The notes under the pieces: generated by a model
The model's database searches: none
The model's input: only the letters and a program-made list of their open reading frames with translations
Told to the model about the DNA's origin: nothing
Assembly: GCA_902562205.1 (NCBI GenBank)
Contig: CACESO010000006.1
Coordinates: forward strand, 1 to 64,000
Reading direction: 5' to 3'
Length of the DNA stretch: 64,000 nucleotides
From: an uncultured Pelagibacteraceae bacterium
GTDB lineage: Bacteria > Pseudomonadota > Alphaproteobacteria > Pelagibacterales > Pelagibacteraceae
Shown: in pieces, positions 9,620 through 18,823 of the stretch
How the letters are laid out: the number at the start of each line of letters is the position of its first letter
Numbering within the stretch: the first letter of the stretch is position 1
Translations under genes and position numbers: made by a program

Positions 9620-10275
9620 TTTTTCTTGAGAGATTTTTTTAAAAAATTTTGATGTTCTTTTAATTCTTTTGCTGAAGGTTTAATGATATCTTTGCAAAAA
9701 CTTATTTTTGAGCTTTTGTAAATTTCTATATTATCATTTTTCTCTGAAAAGTTTAATTTTGGTTCTTTTTGATCAATTAAGTTAACATAGACTTTGGATA
9801 ATAACTCACAATCAATCAAAGCAGTGTGTAATTTTCTTTTAGAGTTATCAATTCGAAATCTTTTACATAATGCATCAAGACTTATTTGAGAGCCAGGAAA
9901 TTTCTCCCTTGCTAAATCCAAAGTGTCGATTACTTGATCTTTTGATATTGGTTTCTTTCCTAGTAATTTTAATTCATTATTCAAATGAGATAAATCAAAC
10001 TGGGCGTTATGAATTATTAATTTTTTATCTCCTATAAATTTTAGAAAATCATCGGCTATTTCAAAAAATTTTTTTTTATCGGATAAAAAATCGTCTGAAT
10101 ATCCATGCACTTTAAATGCCTCTTCTGAAACTTTTCTTTGGGGGTTCAAATAACAATGAAAACGATTAGAAGTTAAAATTTGATTATCAAGTTCTATGCA
10201 ACCTATTTCAACAATTCGATGTCCATTTTCAACTGAAAGACCAGTTGTTTCTGTATCTAGCACAATTTCTTTCAT
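9610..10275 (-). CDS. dnaQ: DNA polymerase III epsilon subunit (proofreading exonuclease)
   Basis: 3'-5' exonuclease of the DEDDh family. Exo I is IVLDTETTGLSVENGHRIVEIG, Exo II HNAQFDLSHLNNEL, Exo III ends with the HTALIDCELLSKVY His-Asp pair. The C-terminal tail after about residue 175 is lysine-rich and would contain the alpha-subunit contact. At 221 residues it is close to the usual length. It is the last gene of the ppsR-maf-aroE-coaE-dnaQ chain and overlaps coaE by 4 bases. Confidence 0.96.
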   Translation of the reverse strand: MKEIVLDTETTGLSVENGHRIVEIGCIELDNQILTSNRFHCYLNPQRKVSEEAFKVHGYSDDFLSDKKKFFEIADDFLKFIGDKKLIIHNAQFDLSHLNNELKLLGKKPISKDQVIDTLDLAREKFPGSQISLDALCKRFRIDNSKRKLHTALIDCELLSKVYVNLIDQKEPKLNFSEKNDNIEIYKSSKISFCKDIIKPSAKELKEHQNFLKKSLKKNYF

Positions 10276-10844
10276 TTGCTAATTTCCTTCATAATTAATT
10301 TTATATTTTTCTTGGCTGTGTTTCTAACAAAATTATTTTTTATAATGTAGGTTGATTTTTTTTTCTTCAATTTTGCTTTCAATTGATTTTTTCTAAGAAT
10401 ATTTATCAACTTAAAATTGATATTTTTCCTTTTGTTGAGTTGTTGTTTTATCTTTTTTTTATTGGCTTCGATAAAAATTATAATATCTTTTTTTGTATTT
10501 AATTTGTTTTCTAAAAACAAAGGGACATCTAAAACAACAAATTTTTTACCTTTATTTTTTTTTAAGAAATTTTTCATATTCTTTCTAACAATTGGATGAA
10601 TCATTTTGCCTAGAGTATTTAAATTTTTCTTTTTCTGAAAAATTATTTTTAACAGTTCCTCTTTTTTTAAGGGAAAATTGCTTACTTTATCAGGAAATTT
10701 TTTTTTAATTTTTCTGAATAAAGGTTTATTCTTTTTATAAAGATTTGAGACTACTAAATCAGCATCAAAAACTGGGTATCTAAATAACTTTGAAAAGAAT
10801 GTTTTTCCAGACCCAATATCCCCAACTAGTGCGATTCTTCTCAT
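10272..10844 (-). CDS. coaE: Dephospho-CoA kinase, extremely lysine-rich
   Basis: Last step of coenzyme A synthesis, phosphorylation of dephospho-CoA at the ribose 3' hydroxyl. The P-loop GDIGSGKTFFSK, the VFDADLVVSNLY acid (DAD) motif and the FVVLDVPLFLENKL segment are as in CoaE. I count 47 lysines in 190 residues, with runs such as KLKKKKS, which gives long A/T homopolymers in the DNA. Frame is intact despite these runs. It overlaps aroE and dnaQ by 4 bases each. Confidence 0.93.
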   Translation of the reverse strand: MRRIALVGDIGSGKTFFSKLFRYPVFDADLVVSNLYKKNKPLFRKIKKKFPDKVSNFPLKKEELLKIIFQKKKNLNTLGKMIHPIVRKNMKNFLKKNKGKKFVVLDVPLFLENKLNTKKDIIIFIEANKKKIKQQLNKRKNINFKLINILRKNQLKAKLKKKKSTYIIKNNFVRNTAKKNIKLIMKEISK

Positions 10845-11629
10845 TTTAAGATTTCTATGGTTTCTTCATCAATCTTTGGTAGTACCTTGTTCCACAAAGC
10901 AAAAGATTGGTGAGCTTGATAGATAAACATCATTCTACCATTTTCTGTTTTATTGCCGCTAAGCTTTGCTTGTTTTAAAAAATTTGTTTCATTTGGATTG
11001 TAAATTACATCATAAAAAAATTTATTATTACCAAATTTATTTGAATCCAAGTCAAGATTGTCTTTGTTCAAACCGACACTTGTTGCATTAATAACTATAT
11101 CAAACTCAGGGATATCGCCCCACTTCTGGATTGTAATATCATTAAAGGTTTCTTTTATTTTTTCTGCTTTCTCATATGTCCTATTAGTTAAATGAATATT
11201 TTCACATCCCATGTTTTTGAGCGCAAGAATAATGGAGGGACTAACTCCGCCCGCCCCTATTATAAGTGCTTTCTTTCTTTTAACATCATAATTGATGTAC
11301 CTTAAAGCTAACTCAAATCCGACAATATCTGTATTGTGACCTATTATTTTGTCTTCCTCTGTACAAATAGTATTTACAGAGTTAGTTTTTTTTGCCTCAG
11401 AACTAAGACTATCCAAAAACGGAATTATTGAATTTTTAAATGGGACTGTAACATTGACACCATTTATTTCTGATTTTCTAATACTCTCAATTAATTTTGG
11501 TATTTCTTTTTCTTCAAGAAGTTTTTTTTCGTAAATTGCTTCAATCTTATTTTTTTTAAGCCAAAAATTATGAAGTTTTGGAGATAAAGAATGATCAATT
11601 GGATTTCCTATTACACAAAATTTTTTCAT
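10841..11629 (-). CDS. aroE: Shikimate dehydrogenase
   Basis: NADPH-dependent reduction of 3-dehydroshikimate in aromatic amino acid synthesis. The N-terminal substrate domain has VIGNPIDHSLSPKLHN and the catalytic Lys in NVTVPFKNSIIPFL; the nucleotide-binding loop is ALIIGAGGVSPSIIL; the NATSVGLN motif and the end segment GRMMFIYQAHQSFALW are typical. Full length at 262 residues. Overlaps maf and coaE by 4 bases. Confidence 0.97.
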   Translation of the reverse strand: MKKFCVIGNPIDHSLSPKLHNFWLKKNKIEAIYEKKLLEEKEIPKLIESIRKSEINGVNVTVPFKNSIIPFLDSLSSEAKKTNSVNTICTEEDKIIGHNTDIVGFELALRYINYDVKRKKALIIGAGGVSPSIILALKNMGCENIHLTNRTYEKAEKIKETFNDITIQKWGDIPEFDIVINATSVGLNKDNLDLDSNKFGNNKFFYDVIYNPNETNFLKQAKLSGNKTENGRMMFIYQAHQSFALWNKVLPKIDEETIEILK

Positions 11630-12210
11630 TTAATTTTTTCCAAATATTTTCTAATATTTCTAATCGGCAGACCCATTATTGTATCAACGTCTCCCTTAAT
11701 TTCACTGAATAATTTTTTTCCTTCCCCTTCTATTTGATAAACATTGTAAGAATATAAGTTTTTATCAGAAATTTTACTTAAATATTCCTGAAGTTCTTCT
11801 TGAGTGAAGTTTTTCATTTTCATCTCAGCTTTTTCAGTATAATTCCAAATCATTTTTCCGTCTAAAGATATACAGACTGAACTTATAAGAAAATGAGATT
11901 TACCGTTTAGTGAACTTAAAATATTCGTGGCTTCTGTTCTATTTGTTGGTTTTGAGATAAGTTTGCCGTTTAAATCAATTACACTATCTGCGCCTAAAAC
12001 TATTTCTCCTATTTTTTTTTGACTAACCTTATTCGCTTTTAATTCAGCTAAATTTTTAGATATAAGTTCTGGTGTTGCTCCTTGATTTATTAAGGATTTC
12101 TTCACTTCATCTTCATCTAAATTGGAAGGTTCAACAGTACATTTTATATTGTTTTCATCCAATATTTTTTTTCTTACTTCGCTCTTTGATGCCAAAATTA
12201 TTGACTTCAT
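11626..12210 (-). CDS. maf: Maf-family nucleotide pyrophosphatase
   Basis: Nucleoside triphosphate pyrophosphatase of the Maf/YhdE/YceF group, believed to remove non-canonical or modified nucleotides. The start IILASKSEVRKKIL matches the LASaSPRR motif, with the central LGADSVIDLNGKLISKP and the DVDTIMGLPI end segment. 194 residues. Overlaps ppsR and aroE by 4 bases. The exact Maf subtype (dTTP/UTP or m7GTP) is not determined. Confidence 0.95.
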   Translation of the reverse strand: MKSIILASKSEVRKKILDENNIKCTVEPSNLDEDEVKKSLINQGATPELISKNLAELKANKVSQKKIGEIVLGADSVIDLNGKLISKPTNRTEATNILSSLNGKSHFLISSVCISLDGKMIWNYTEKAEMKMKNFTQEELQEYLSKISDKNLYSYNVYQIEGEGKKLFSEIKGDVDTIMGLPIRNIRKYLEKIK

Positions 12211-13028
12211 TTTTGGTTAAAAATATCATGTATTTTAAGAACTGATGCAGCTGTTTCTTCTACGGATTTTCTTGTTACATCAATACTTGGCCATTTATAT
12301 TTCTGAAAAAGTTTCCGTGCATCTTCCATTTCTTTTTGTACAATATCTAAACTTGTGTATTCGGTACTTTCATTATCTTTAATAGATTGCATTCTATTTT
12401 TACGTAAATCTACCAGCCTGTCAGGTTCTGCTGTCAGTCCAACTACACATTTTTTTTGAGGATTCTCTTTTAGTATATTAGGAACTGAGTTTTCATTTAC
12501 CAGGGGTATATTTGATATTTTCATTCCTTTGTTTGCGAGATAAATCGAAGTTGGGGTCTTGCTTGTTCTGCTTACACCTAAAAGGATGATATCAGATTTT
12601 TCTATGTCCTCTACTGAATTTCCGTCATCGTGATTCATTGTAAATTGTATGGCTTCAATTTTTTTATAATATTCATCGTCCATGATATGTTGTCTGCTTG
12701 GAACATTAAGTGCTTTTTGATCTAAAAGTTTTGAAAAGCTAATTATTAAATCTCCTAATATTCCAAAGCACGGAATATTTTTTGAACTACACTCGTTTGA
12801 TAAATGTCTAGCTAATTTGTTATCAACTATTGTATATAATACTATAGCATTGCTGTTTTTTCCCGAGACTTCAAGGATTTTGGAAATTTGATTTTCTGTT
12901 CGTGTAAAAGAATAAAAGTGGGTTTTATACTTAAAATTTTTGAATTGAGCTTTAATTGCAAGGAATATTCTTTCTAATGTTTCTCCAGTTGAGTCAGAGA
13001 TAAGGTATATGTCATATGTATTAATCAT
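12207..13028 (-). CDS. ppsR: Pyruvate phosphate dikinase / PEP synthase regulatory protein
   Basis: Bifunctional kinase-pyrophosphorylase (DUF299) that inactivates and reactivates PPDK or PEP synthase by threonine phosphorylation. The start YLISDSTGETLERI is the family signature and the P-loop is ILLGVSRTSKTPTSIYLA; the DVTRKSVEETAASVL end is conserved. 273 residues. Which target it controls here is not visible in the window. It is the first gene of the leftward chain and faces hemE across the candidate origin, the same position as its homologue next to the Caulobacter origin. Confidence 0.96.
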   Translation of the reverse strand: MINTYDIYLISDSTGETLERIFLAIKAQFKNFKYKTHFYSFTRTENQISKILEVSGKNSNAIVLYTIVDNKLARHLSNECSSKNIPCFGILGDLIISFSKLLDQKALNVPSRQHIMDDEYYKKIEAIQFTMNHDDGNSVEDIEKSDIILLGVSRTSKTPTSIYLANKGMKISNIPLVNENSVPNILKENPQKKCVVGLTAEPDRLVDLRKNRMQSIKDNESTEYTSLDIVQKEMEDARKLFQKYKWPSIDVTRKSVEETAASVLKIHDIFNQK

Positions 13029-13123
13029 GTATAAAAAGTATATCTATATGTATAAGTCGCTTCATAAAATTAACAAAAACTCTATTCAAAGATTTTAATG
13101 TATAAGTACTCATTTATATACAT
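13027..13123. repeat. ATGTATA repeats beside ppsR in the candidate origin
   Basis: ATGTATAA occurs at 13027, 13048 and 13098, the latter two as ATGTATAAGT starting exactly 50 bases apart; an inverted copy (TATACAT) lies at 13117-13123. In such AT-rich DNA some repetition is expected by chance, but the 10-base identity and the spacing are suggestive of iterons or regulator sites. Confidence 0.4.
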
Positions 13124-13307
13124 TTTAAACCATGTTGATAAATATTATACTTTTTAGATTAAAAAATGATAATTAATTAAAACTCTAAGAATTCTAAGGT
13201 AAATTTAATAAATCTTATGTGAAAAAACTGTTATAAACTTGTTAAAAAACATTAACTACCGTTATTAACAATACATATTACAAACAATATAGATAATATT
13301 TAATTAT
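13029..13307. other. Candidate replication origin (oriC) between ppsR and hemE
   Basis: 279 AT-rich bases without any ORF, the longest intergenic region of the window. In Caulobacter crescentus the origin lies between hemE and this same ppsR-maf-aroE chain. Possible DnaA boxes: TGTTGATAA at 13133 (one mismatch to TGTGGATAA), TGTGAAAAA at 13218 (reverse of TTTTTCACA, fits the relaxed TTWTNCACA) and TTATTAACA at 13262 (weaker). ATGTATA repeats lie on the ppsR side. Genes point away from the region on both sides, and the parS site is about 10 kb away. The region must also contain the divergent promoters of ppsR and hemE. No experiment or skew calculation backs this; it is synteny plus motifs. 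Confidence 0.65.
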
Positions 13308-14315
13308 ATGAATACCCTTATACAAGATTGCATAAATAATAAATCTTCCAAGACACCTATATGGTTAATGAGACAGGCGGGAAGATATTTGCCAGAATTT
13401 AGATCTATAAGAGAAAAAAATCAAGATTTTATCAAACTATGTTTGAATACTAAATTATCATCTGAAATAACAATACAACCAATTGATAGATTTGATTTTG
13501 ATGCTGCTATAATTTTTTCTGACATTCTGTTAGTTCCATATGCACTTGGTCAACAAGTAAAATTTAAGAAAAATTTCGGACCTGATTTAAAAGAGGTTGA
13601 TTTAAATATATTAAACGATGTTAAAAAAGAAGACTTTCTTAAAAAACTAAATCCTGTATATGAGACAATTAAAGAAACGAGGAAAAAATTATCTATAAGT
13701 AATAAAGATACTATAGGTTTTGTTGGGGCTCCATGGACCCTCTTACTATACATGCTTAACAGAAAATCTCCCAAGGAGGGAAATTTTAATATTTTTCCAA
13801 AAGATAAATATATTAATAATATTTTGATTAAGTTAGATGAATTCTTAAAAATACATATTGAAGCCCAAATTAAAAGTGGTGCATCTATAATTCAGATCTT
13901 TGACAGCTGGGCCGGACTTCTTCCAGAAAAAGATCTAGATTATTTCGTTTATAAACCAATCAAAAGCTTAGTTGATTTTATTAGACAAAAAAAAACAATC
14001 TCAATTTGTTTCCCAAGAAACATCAATAGTTACAAAAAATTTGTAGATAATGTAAATCCTGACATAATCAGTATTGATTATAATGTTGATCCTTTAATTA
14101 TCAGAGATACTATTGATATTCCTGTACAAGGAGGTCTTGATCCAAAAATTTTACTTCAAAACAAAGAAATTGTGAGAAACGAGGTGACAAAATATTTAAA
14201 AACTTTCGATAAAAAAAGATATATATTCAACTTAGGACATGGAGTTTTACCGGAAACAAACCCGGATATCGTTAAATATTTAGTAGACGAAGTTAGGAGT
14301 TTTAATGGACAGTAA
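13308..14315 (+). CDS. hemE: Uroporphyrinogen decarboxylase
   Basis: Converts uroporphyrinogen III to coproporphyrinogen III in heme synthesis. The signature PIWLMRQAGRYLPEFRSIR lies at the N-terminus with the active-site Arg residues; the Asp of FDAAIIFSDILLVPYALG follows, and the ending NLGHGVLPETNPD is the family C-terminal motif. 335 residues. It is the first gene to the right of the candidate origin and overlaps hemH by 11 bases. Confidence 0.98.
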   Translation: MNTLIQDCINNKSSKTPIWLMRQAGRYLPEFRSIREKNQDFIKLCLNTKLSSEITIQPIDRFDFDAAIIFSDILLVPYALGQQVKFKKNFGPDLKEVDLNILNDVKKEDFLKKLNPVYETIKETRKKLSISNKDTIGFVGAPWTLLLYMLNRKSPKEGNFNIFPKDKYINNILIKLDEFLKIHIEAQIKSGASIIQIFDSWAGLLPEKDLDYFVYKPIKSLVDFIRQKKTISICFPRNINSYKKFVDNVNPDIISIDYNVDPLIIRDTIDIPVQGGLDPKILLQNKEIVRNEVTKYLKTFDKKRYIFNLGHGVLPETNPDIVKYLVDEVRSFNGQ

Positions 14316-15306
14316 TCATCCCCAAGTAAACTTTGGAAAAACTGGTGTTTTATTAATTAATCTTGGAACACCAGACTCTACAGGCTGGTGGGATATAAGA
14401 AAATACTTAAAAGAATTTTTATCAGACAGACGCGTTATTGAAGTAAACCCTTTTTTATGGAAAATAATTTTAAACTTATTTATTCTAACTTTTAGACCCT
14501 CTAAAACAGCAAAAGCTTATAAAGAAATATGGATGAAGAAAGAAAATACTTCTCCTTTACGATATTACACAATCAAACAGACCGAAAAGGTTAAGTCTAT
14601 TATATCTAATGAAAACTTGATCGTTGATTATGCAATGAGATATGGAAATCCAAGCATAAAGAGTAAAATGTTAGATTTACAAGAAAGCGGATGTGAAAAC
14701 ATTATAATACTTCCTTTGTATCCACAGTATGCAGCAGCAACAACAGCTACAGTTTGTGATGAAGTTTACAGGACGCTAATGAAAATGAGATGGCAGCCTA
14801 GTCTTCAAATTATTCCTCACTATGAATCTGAACCACTTTATATTCAAGCAATTGTTAATTCTATAAATAACAAGCTGAGCAACATTAATTGGAAACCCGA
14901 TTTAATATTAGCATCCTATCACGGTATACCAAAAAAATATTTTGACAAAGGTGATCCATACCATTGTTATTGTCACAAAACTTCTAGATTGATTAAAGAA
15001 AAGTTTAATAAAGACATACCCATTTTGACAACTTTTCAATCAAGATTTGGTCCACAAGAATGGCTTCAGCCCTATACAGATAAAACTTTGGAAAATTTAC
15101 CCAAAGAGGGAAAAAAAAATATCTTAGTAATTTCTCCTGGTTTTTCCTCTGATTGCGTTGAAACCCTTGAGGAAATTTCTATTCAGGGAAAAGAAAGCTT
15201 TTTAGAGTCTGGTGGTGAAAAATTTGATACAATTCCTTGCTTAAATGATAACGAGGATCATATAAAATTATTGGTGCACCTAATCAACAAGAGCTTAAGA
15301 AAATGA
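14305..15306 (+). CDS. hemH: Ferrochelatase
   Basis: Inserts Fe2+ into protoporphyrin IX. Recognised from GVLLINLGTPDS, the FLSDRRVIEVNP loop, the metal-binding His in ASYHGIPKKYF, and SPGFSSDCVETLEEI with the conserved Glu. The 333-residue protein has no obvious C-terminal iron-sulfur cysteine set. It overlaps hemE by 11 and hemJ by 4 bases, so hemE-hemH-hemJ is one coupled unit. Confidence 0.97.
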   Translation: MDSNHPQVNFGKTGVLLINLGTPDSTGWWDIRKYLKEFLSDRRVIEVNPFLWKIILNLFILTFRPSKTAKAYKEIWMKKENTSPLRYYTIKQTEKVKSIISNENLIVDYAMRYGNPSIKSKMLDLQESGCENIIILPLYPQYAAATTATVCDEVYRTLMKMRWQPSLQIIPHYESEPLYIQAIVNSINNKLSNINWKPDLILASYHGIPKKYFDKGDPYHCYCHKTSRLIKEKFNKDIPILTTFQSRFGPQEWLQPYTDKTLENLPKEGKKNILVISPGFSSDCVETLEEISIQGKESFLESGGEKFDTIPCLNDNEDHIKLLVHLINKSLRK

Positions 15307-15743
15307 ATTTTTATCTAATATTTAAATCCCTACATTTAATTGCTGTAATTTCGTGGATGGCTGGATTACTTTACTTGCCAAGAATATTTGTTTATCACAC
15401 AGAAAACTCATCAAATATTGAGGTTTGTAAAGTTTTTAAAGTAATGGAGAGAAAATTGTATTTCTACATTATGTATCCAGCAATGTTGCTTTCTTGGATA
15501 TTTGGTTTGGCCCTAATACACTCTGTTGGCCCTGAATTACTAAGTGCGCTTTGGATGCAAGTTAAATTTTTTTTGGTAGTCATTCTAACGGCTTATCATT
15601 TTTATCTTGGATCGTGTTTAAGAGCTTTTAAAGATGACAGAAATACATCAAGCTCAAAATATTTTAGATTTATTAATGAAATACCAACTATACTGTTAAT
15701 TTTAATCATATTCTTTGCGATTTTAAAGCCATTAGGAGGTTGA
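15303..15743 (+). CDS. hemJ: Protoporphyrinogen oxidase HemJ
   Basis: Membrane protein (UPF0093) that oxidises protoporphyrinogen IX, the step before HemH; it replaces HemG/HemY in many Alphaproteobacteria. The first helix LHLIAVISWMAGLLYLPRIFVYH contains the conserved His (residue about 11) and Arg; four hydrophobic segments are visible, ending NEIPTILLILIIFFAILKPLGG. 146 residues, full length. The heme operon therefore carries three of the last steps together. Confidence 0.95.
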   Translation: MNFYLIFKSLHLIAVISWMAGLLYLPRIFVYHTENSSNIEVCKVFKVMERKLYFYIMYPAMLLSWIFGLALIHSVGPELLSALWMQVKFFLVVILTAYHFYLGSCLRAFKDDRNTSSSKYFRFINEIPTILLILIIFFAILKPLGG

Positions 15744-15795
15744 AATATAATAAATATATATTATATTAATTCTATCAAATTACTTATCTCCCCAA

Positions 15796-17067
15796 ATGAA
15801 AATTCAAGAACTTAAAAAAAACAGTCCCGCACAACTAATTGAACAAGCTGAAAAGCTAGGTATAGAAAACGCCAGTACACTCAGGAAACAAGAAATTTTA
15901 TTTGCAATACTAAAAAAACTTGCCGAGAAAGGTGAAGAGATTACCGGAATGGGCGTACTTCAACTTCTTCAAGATGGATTTGGTTTTTTAAGAGCGCTTG
16001 AGTCAAACTATTTACCTGGAGCCGATGATATTTACGTTAGCCCAAGTCAAATTAGAAAATTTGGTTTAAGAACAGGCGACACCGTTGAAGGGCCTGTTAG
16101 AGCTCCAAAAGAGGGAGAGAGATATTTTGCTTTACTTCAAGTAAGCAAGATAAATCTTGAAGATTCTGAAAAATCAAGACACAAAATTGCTTTCGACAAT
16201 TTAACACCGCTATATCCCAACAAACAAATAGTTATGGAAGTTGAATCAAATACAGTTGAAAAAAAACCAAATTTAACGCCAAGGTTAATTGATCTTGTAA
16301 GTCCAATTGGAAAGGGTCAGAGATCTTTGATTATATCCCCGCCTAAGGCAGGAAAAACTATGATTTTACAAAGCATAGCTAATTCGATTACCGCAAATCA
16401 TCCAGAATGTTATCTGATGGTTTTGCTTATTGATGAAAGACCTGAGGAGGTAACTGATATGCAGCGTACTGTAAAAGGTGAGGTAATAAGTTCAACTTTC
16501 GATGAACCTGCACAAAGGCACGTCGCAGTAGCAGAAATGGTAATAGAAAAAGCTAAAAGAATGACGGAACATAAAAAAGATGTTGTAATTCTTTTAGACT
16601 CAATAACAAGACTTGGAAGAGCATATAATGCTGTTGTTCCATCTTCAGGAAAAGTTTTAACGGGTGGTGTAGACGCTAATGCACTTCAAAGACCAAAAAG
16701 ATTTTTTGGAGCAGCCAGAAACATTGAAGAAGGTGGGTCATTAACAATTATAGCTACAGCGTTAATAGATACTGGAAGCAGAATGGATGAGGTTATATTT
16801 GAAGAATTTAAAGGAACAGGTAATAGCGAAACTATACTTGATAGAAAAATATCTGAAAAAAGAATATTCCCAGCTATTGATATTACAAAATCAGGAACAA
16901 GAAGAGAGGAACTTCTTTTCGATAAAAATGACCTTCAAAAAATGAATGTTCTTAGACGTATCATAGCTCCGATGGGATCAATGGATGCAATAGAGTTTAT
17001 AAATTCCAAGCTTAAAAATACCAAAAGCAACAACGAATTTTTTAATTCTATGAATAAGCCTTCTTAA
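15796..17067 (+). CDS. rho: Transcription termination factor Rho
   Basis: Hexameric RNA helicase that terminates transcription. Order of domains: N-terminal Rho_N ([21 protein letters not shown]), RNA-binding cold-shock-like domain ([25 protein letters not shown]), and ATPase with Walker [14 protein letters not shown], Walker [12 protein letters not shown] and the Q-loop/R-loop region. At 423 residues it lacks insertions. In a genome with very few hairpin terminators (see findings) Rho is probably the main terminator. A 52-base AT-rich gap separates it from hemJ; no Shine-Dalgarno is evident. Confidence 0.98.
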   Translation: MKIQELKKNSPAQLIEQAEKLGIENASTLRKQEILFAILKKLAEKGEEITGMGVLQLLQDGFGFLRALESNYLPGADDIYVSPSQIRKFGLRTGDTVEGPVRAPKEGERYFALLQVSKINLEDSEKSRHKIAFDNLTPLYPNKQIVMEVESNTVEKKPNLTPRLIDLVSPIGKGQRSLIISPPKAGKTMILQSIANSITANHPECYLMVLLIDERPEEVTDMQRTVKGEVISSTFDEPAQRHVAVAEMVIEKAKRMTEHKKDVVILLDSITRLGRAYNAVVPSSGKVLTGGVDANALQRPKRFFGAARNIEEGGSLTIIATALIDTGSRMDEVIFEEFKGTGNSETILDRKISEKRIFPAIDITKSGTRREELLFDKNDLQKMNVLRRIIAPMGSMDAIEFINSKLKNTKSNNEFFNSMNKPS

Positions 17068-17073
17068 GAAATA

Positions 17074-17104
17074 GGACTTATTAATTCATTTAAATAAGCC
17101 TTTT
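17074..17104 (+). terminator. Possible weak rho-independent terminator after rho
   Basis: CTTATT and AATAAG form a 6-base stem flanked by GG/CC (with one bulged A) around a 10-base loop, followed by TTTTATTT. It sits just after the rho stop codon and before the glycosyltransferase. Low G+C makes it weak. Confidence 0.35.
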
Positions 17105-17122
17105 ATTTGATAATATTTGTTC

Positions 17123-18823
17123 ATGAATGACGCAAATTTGTCAAAATATAAAAAACTTTTTTATGAAAAAAGATATGGCGAAATTATTGTTGAATTAGAG
17201 TCATCTACTATAGAAAAAGACAGGTCCGCCGCCATTTTAAATTTGTTAGGTATTTGTAGAGCATCACAGAAAGGTAAAACCGATGAAGATGTTGATTATG
17301 CTTTGAAAGACTTTGAAGCAGCATTTAATAAAGATAATTTTGGCAAAATTTCATTAGATGCCTTATGTAATCACATTAAGCTTTGTGCTGAAATGGGTCG
17401 GAAAGAGTCTGATAAAGTAAATAATTTAATTGTATCTGAAAAAATGTACTCCGACGCTAGCAAAAAGTTCTCAAATAATGAAAGGTATTTAGCGCATGGT
17501 ATTGACTTATATAAATATCTTTTAAAACATAAAGAGAGAGTCTCAAAAATAGAAGAACTTTTAAAATTCAAAAAATTAAATAAGCTTTTTGGAACAGTTT
17601 ATATTACTTCTCAGATGTACTTGAGTAGTTGGCGACAAAAGGATTTTGGTGATTTCCAAAAAAAATTTTCGAAAGTTTTCAGTTCTTTTGATGCCAAAAA
17701 ATTATCCAAAATTGATACAAAAAAAGAAAATATTAATATTGGATTTTTATCTCCTGATTTTTGTAAATCTCATTCAATATCTTATTTCGTAAAAAATTTG
17801 ATAAAAGATTTAAAACAAACAAAATTTAAATCCTACGGATTATCTCTTTTGCGCGTTGAGGAACAAGATGAAACAACGCAGATTTTTAAAGATCTTTTTG
17901 ACGATTGGATTGATCTTGGAAATAAATCAGATCAAGACACTGTAAATATAATACAAAACTCAAACATTGATATTTTGGTTGATCTTGCCGGCCTATGGTC
18001 CTCAAACAGAATATCTATTTTTAATACAAGAATTTGTCCTCTACAGATATCATGGTTAGGATTTAATAATTCATCGGGCCTTAACGAAATAGATTTTATT
18101 TTAGCTGACAAAAATACTGTAAAAGAAGAAGAAACAGAATATGGACCAAAAATTTGCAAGCTTCCTCATATTTGGAATTCACATTGTGGTTTTGAAAATG
18201 AACGTCTATTTAACGAATTACCGTTTAATAGGAATAATTATTTTACCTTTGGGTCTTTGAACAATTTCATGAAAATAAATGATGAAGTTCTTGATGTTTG
18301 GATAAAGATATTAAAAAAAGTTAAAAACTCAAAAATAATCCTTAAATCATCTTTATATATTTGTGAAGATGTAATTAAAAAAAGATTTGAAAAAGAGGGG
18401 CTATCAAACTCACTTGAAATATTGAAAAAAACTAAAAGAAATGATTTTTTGTCCCATTTAAACACTTATAACAAGATAGACCTATGTTTAGACACATTCC
18501 CATTTAATGGAGTTACCACAACATTTGAAGCTTTGTGGAAAAACGTTCCTGTGCTAACAAAAAAAGGATATAATTTTAATTCAAGATGTGGTGAAAGCAT
18601 TTTAAAAAATGCGAATTTAAGTAATTTTGTTGCAGTTACTGACGAAGATTATATAGAAAAAGCATCTTATTACGCATCAAATACTAGTGTATTAGATACC
18701 ATTAGAAAAGATCTTTTCAATCGACTTTATCAAACACCTTTATTTGATACTAAACAGTTTACTAATGATTTTTGTCGGTCCCTTAATCAAATGATAATAG
18801 AAATAAATAAAAATTATAAATAA
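17123..18823 (+). CDS. OGT/SPINDLY-type glycosyltransferase (GT41-like)
   Basis: Predicted cytosolic O-linked glycosyltransferase. The track starts at a TTG; the ATG at 17123 (MNDANLSKYKK) is preferred, giving 566 residues. Residues 1 to about 190 are helical and only loosely TPR-like. The rest is the GT41 catalytic region: IGFLSPDFCKSHSISYF with the conserved His, DILVDLAGLWSSNRISIF, CPLQISWLGFNNSSGLNEID, FGSLNNFMKINDEVLDVW with the nucleotide-binding Lys, and IDLCLDTFPFNGVTTTFEAL with its Asp. Substrate is unknown; homologues modify flagellins, adhesins or other proteins. It separates rho from mnmE, which are close together in related genomes, and ends 10 bases into the convergent sulfotransferase. 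Confidence 0.9.
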   Translation: MNDANLSKYKKLFYEKRYGEIIVELESSTIEKDRSAAILNLLGICRASQKGKTDEDVDYALKDFEAAFNKDNFGKISLDALCNHIKLCAEMGRKESDKVNNLIVSEKMYSDASKKFSNNERYLAHGIDLYKYLLKHKERVSKIEELLKFKKLNKLFGTVYITSQMYLSSWRQKDFGDFQKKFSKVFSSFDAKKLSKIDTKKENINIGFLSPDFCKSHSISYFVKNLIKDLKQTKFKSYGLSLLRVEEQDETTQIFKDLFDDWIDLGNKSDQDTVNIIQNSNIDILVDLAGLWSSNRISIFNTRICPLQISWLGFNNSSGLNEIDFILADKNTVKEEETEYGPKICKLPHIWNSHCGFENERLFNELPFNRNNYFTFGSLNNFMKINDEVLDVWIKILKKVKNSKIILKSSLYICEDVIKKRFEKEGLSNSLEILKKTKRNDFLSHLNTYNKIDLCLDTFPFNGVTTTFEALWKNVPVLTKKGYNFNSRCGESILKNANLSNFVAVTDEDYIEKASYYASNTSVLDTIRKDLFNRLYQTPLFDTKQFTNDFCRSLNQMIIEINKNYK

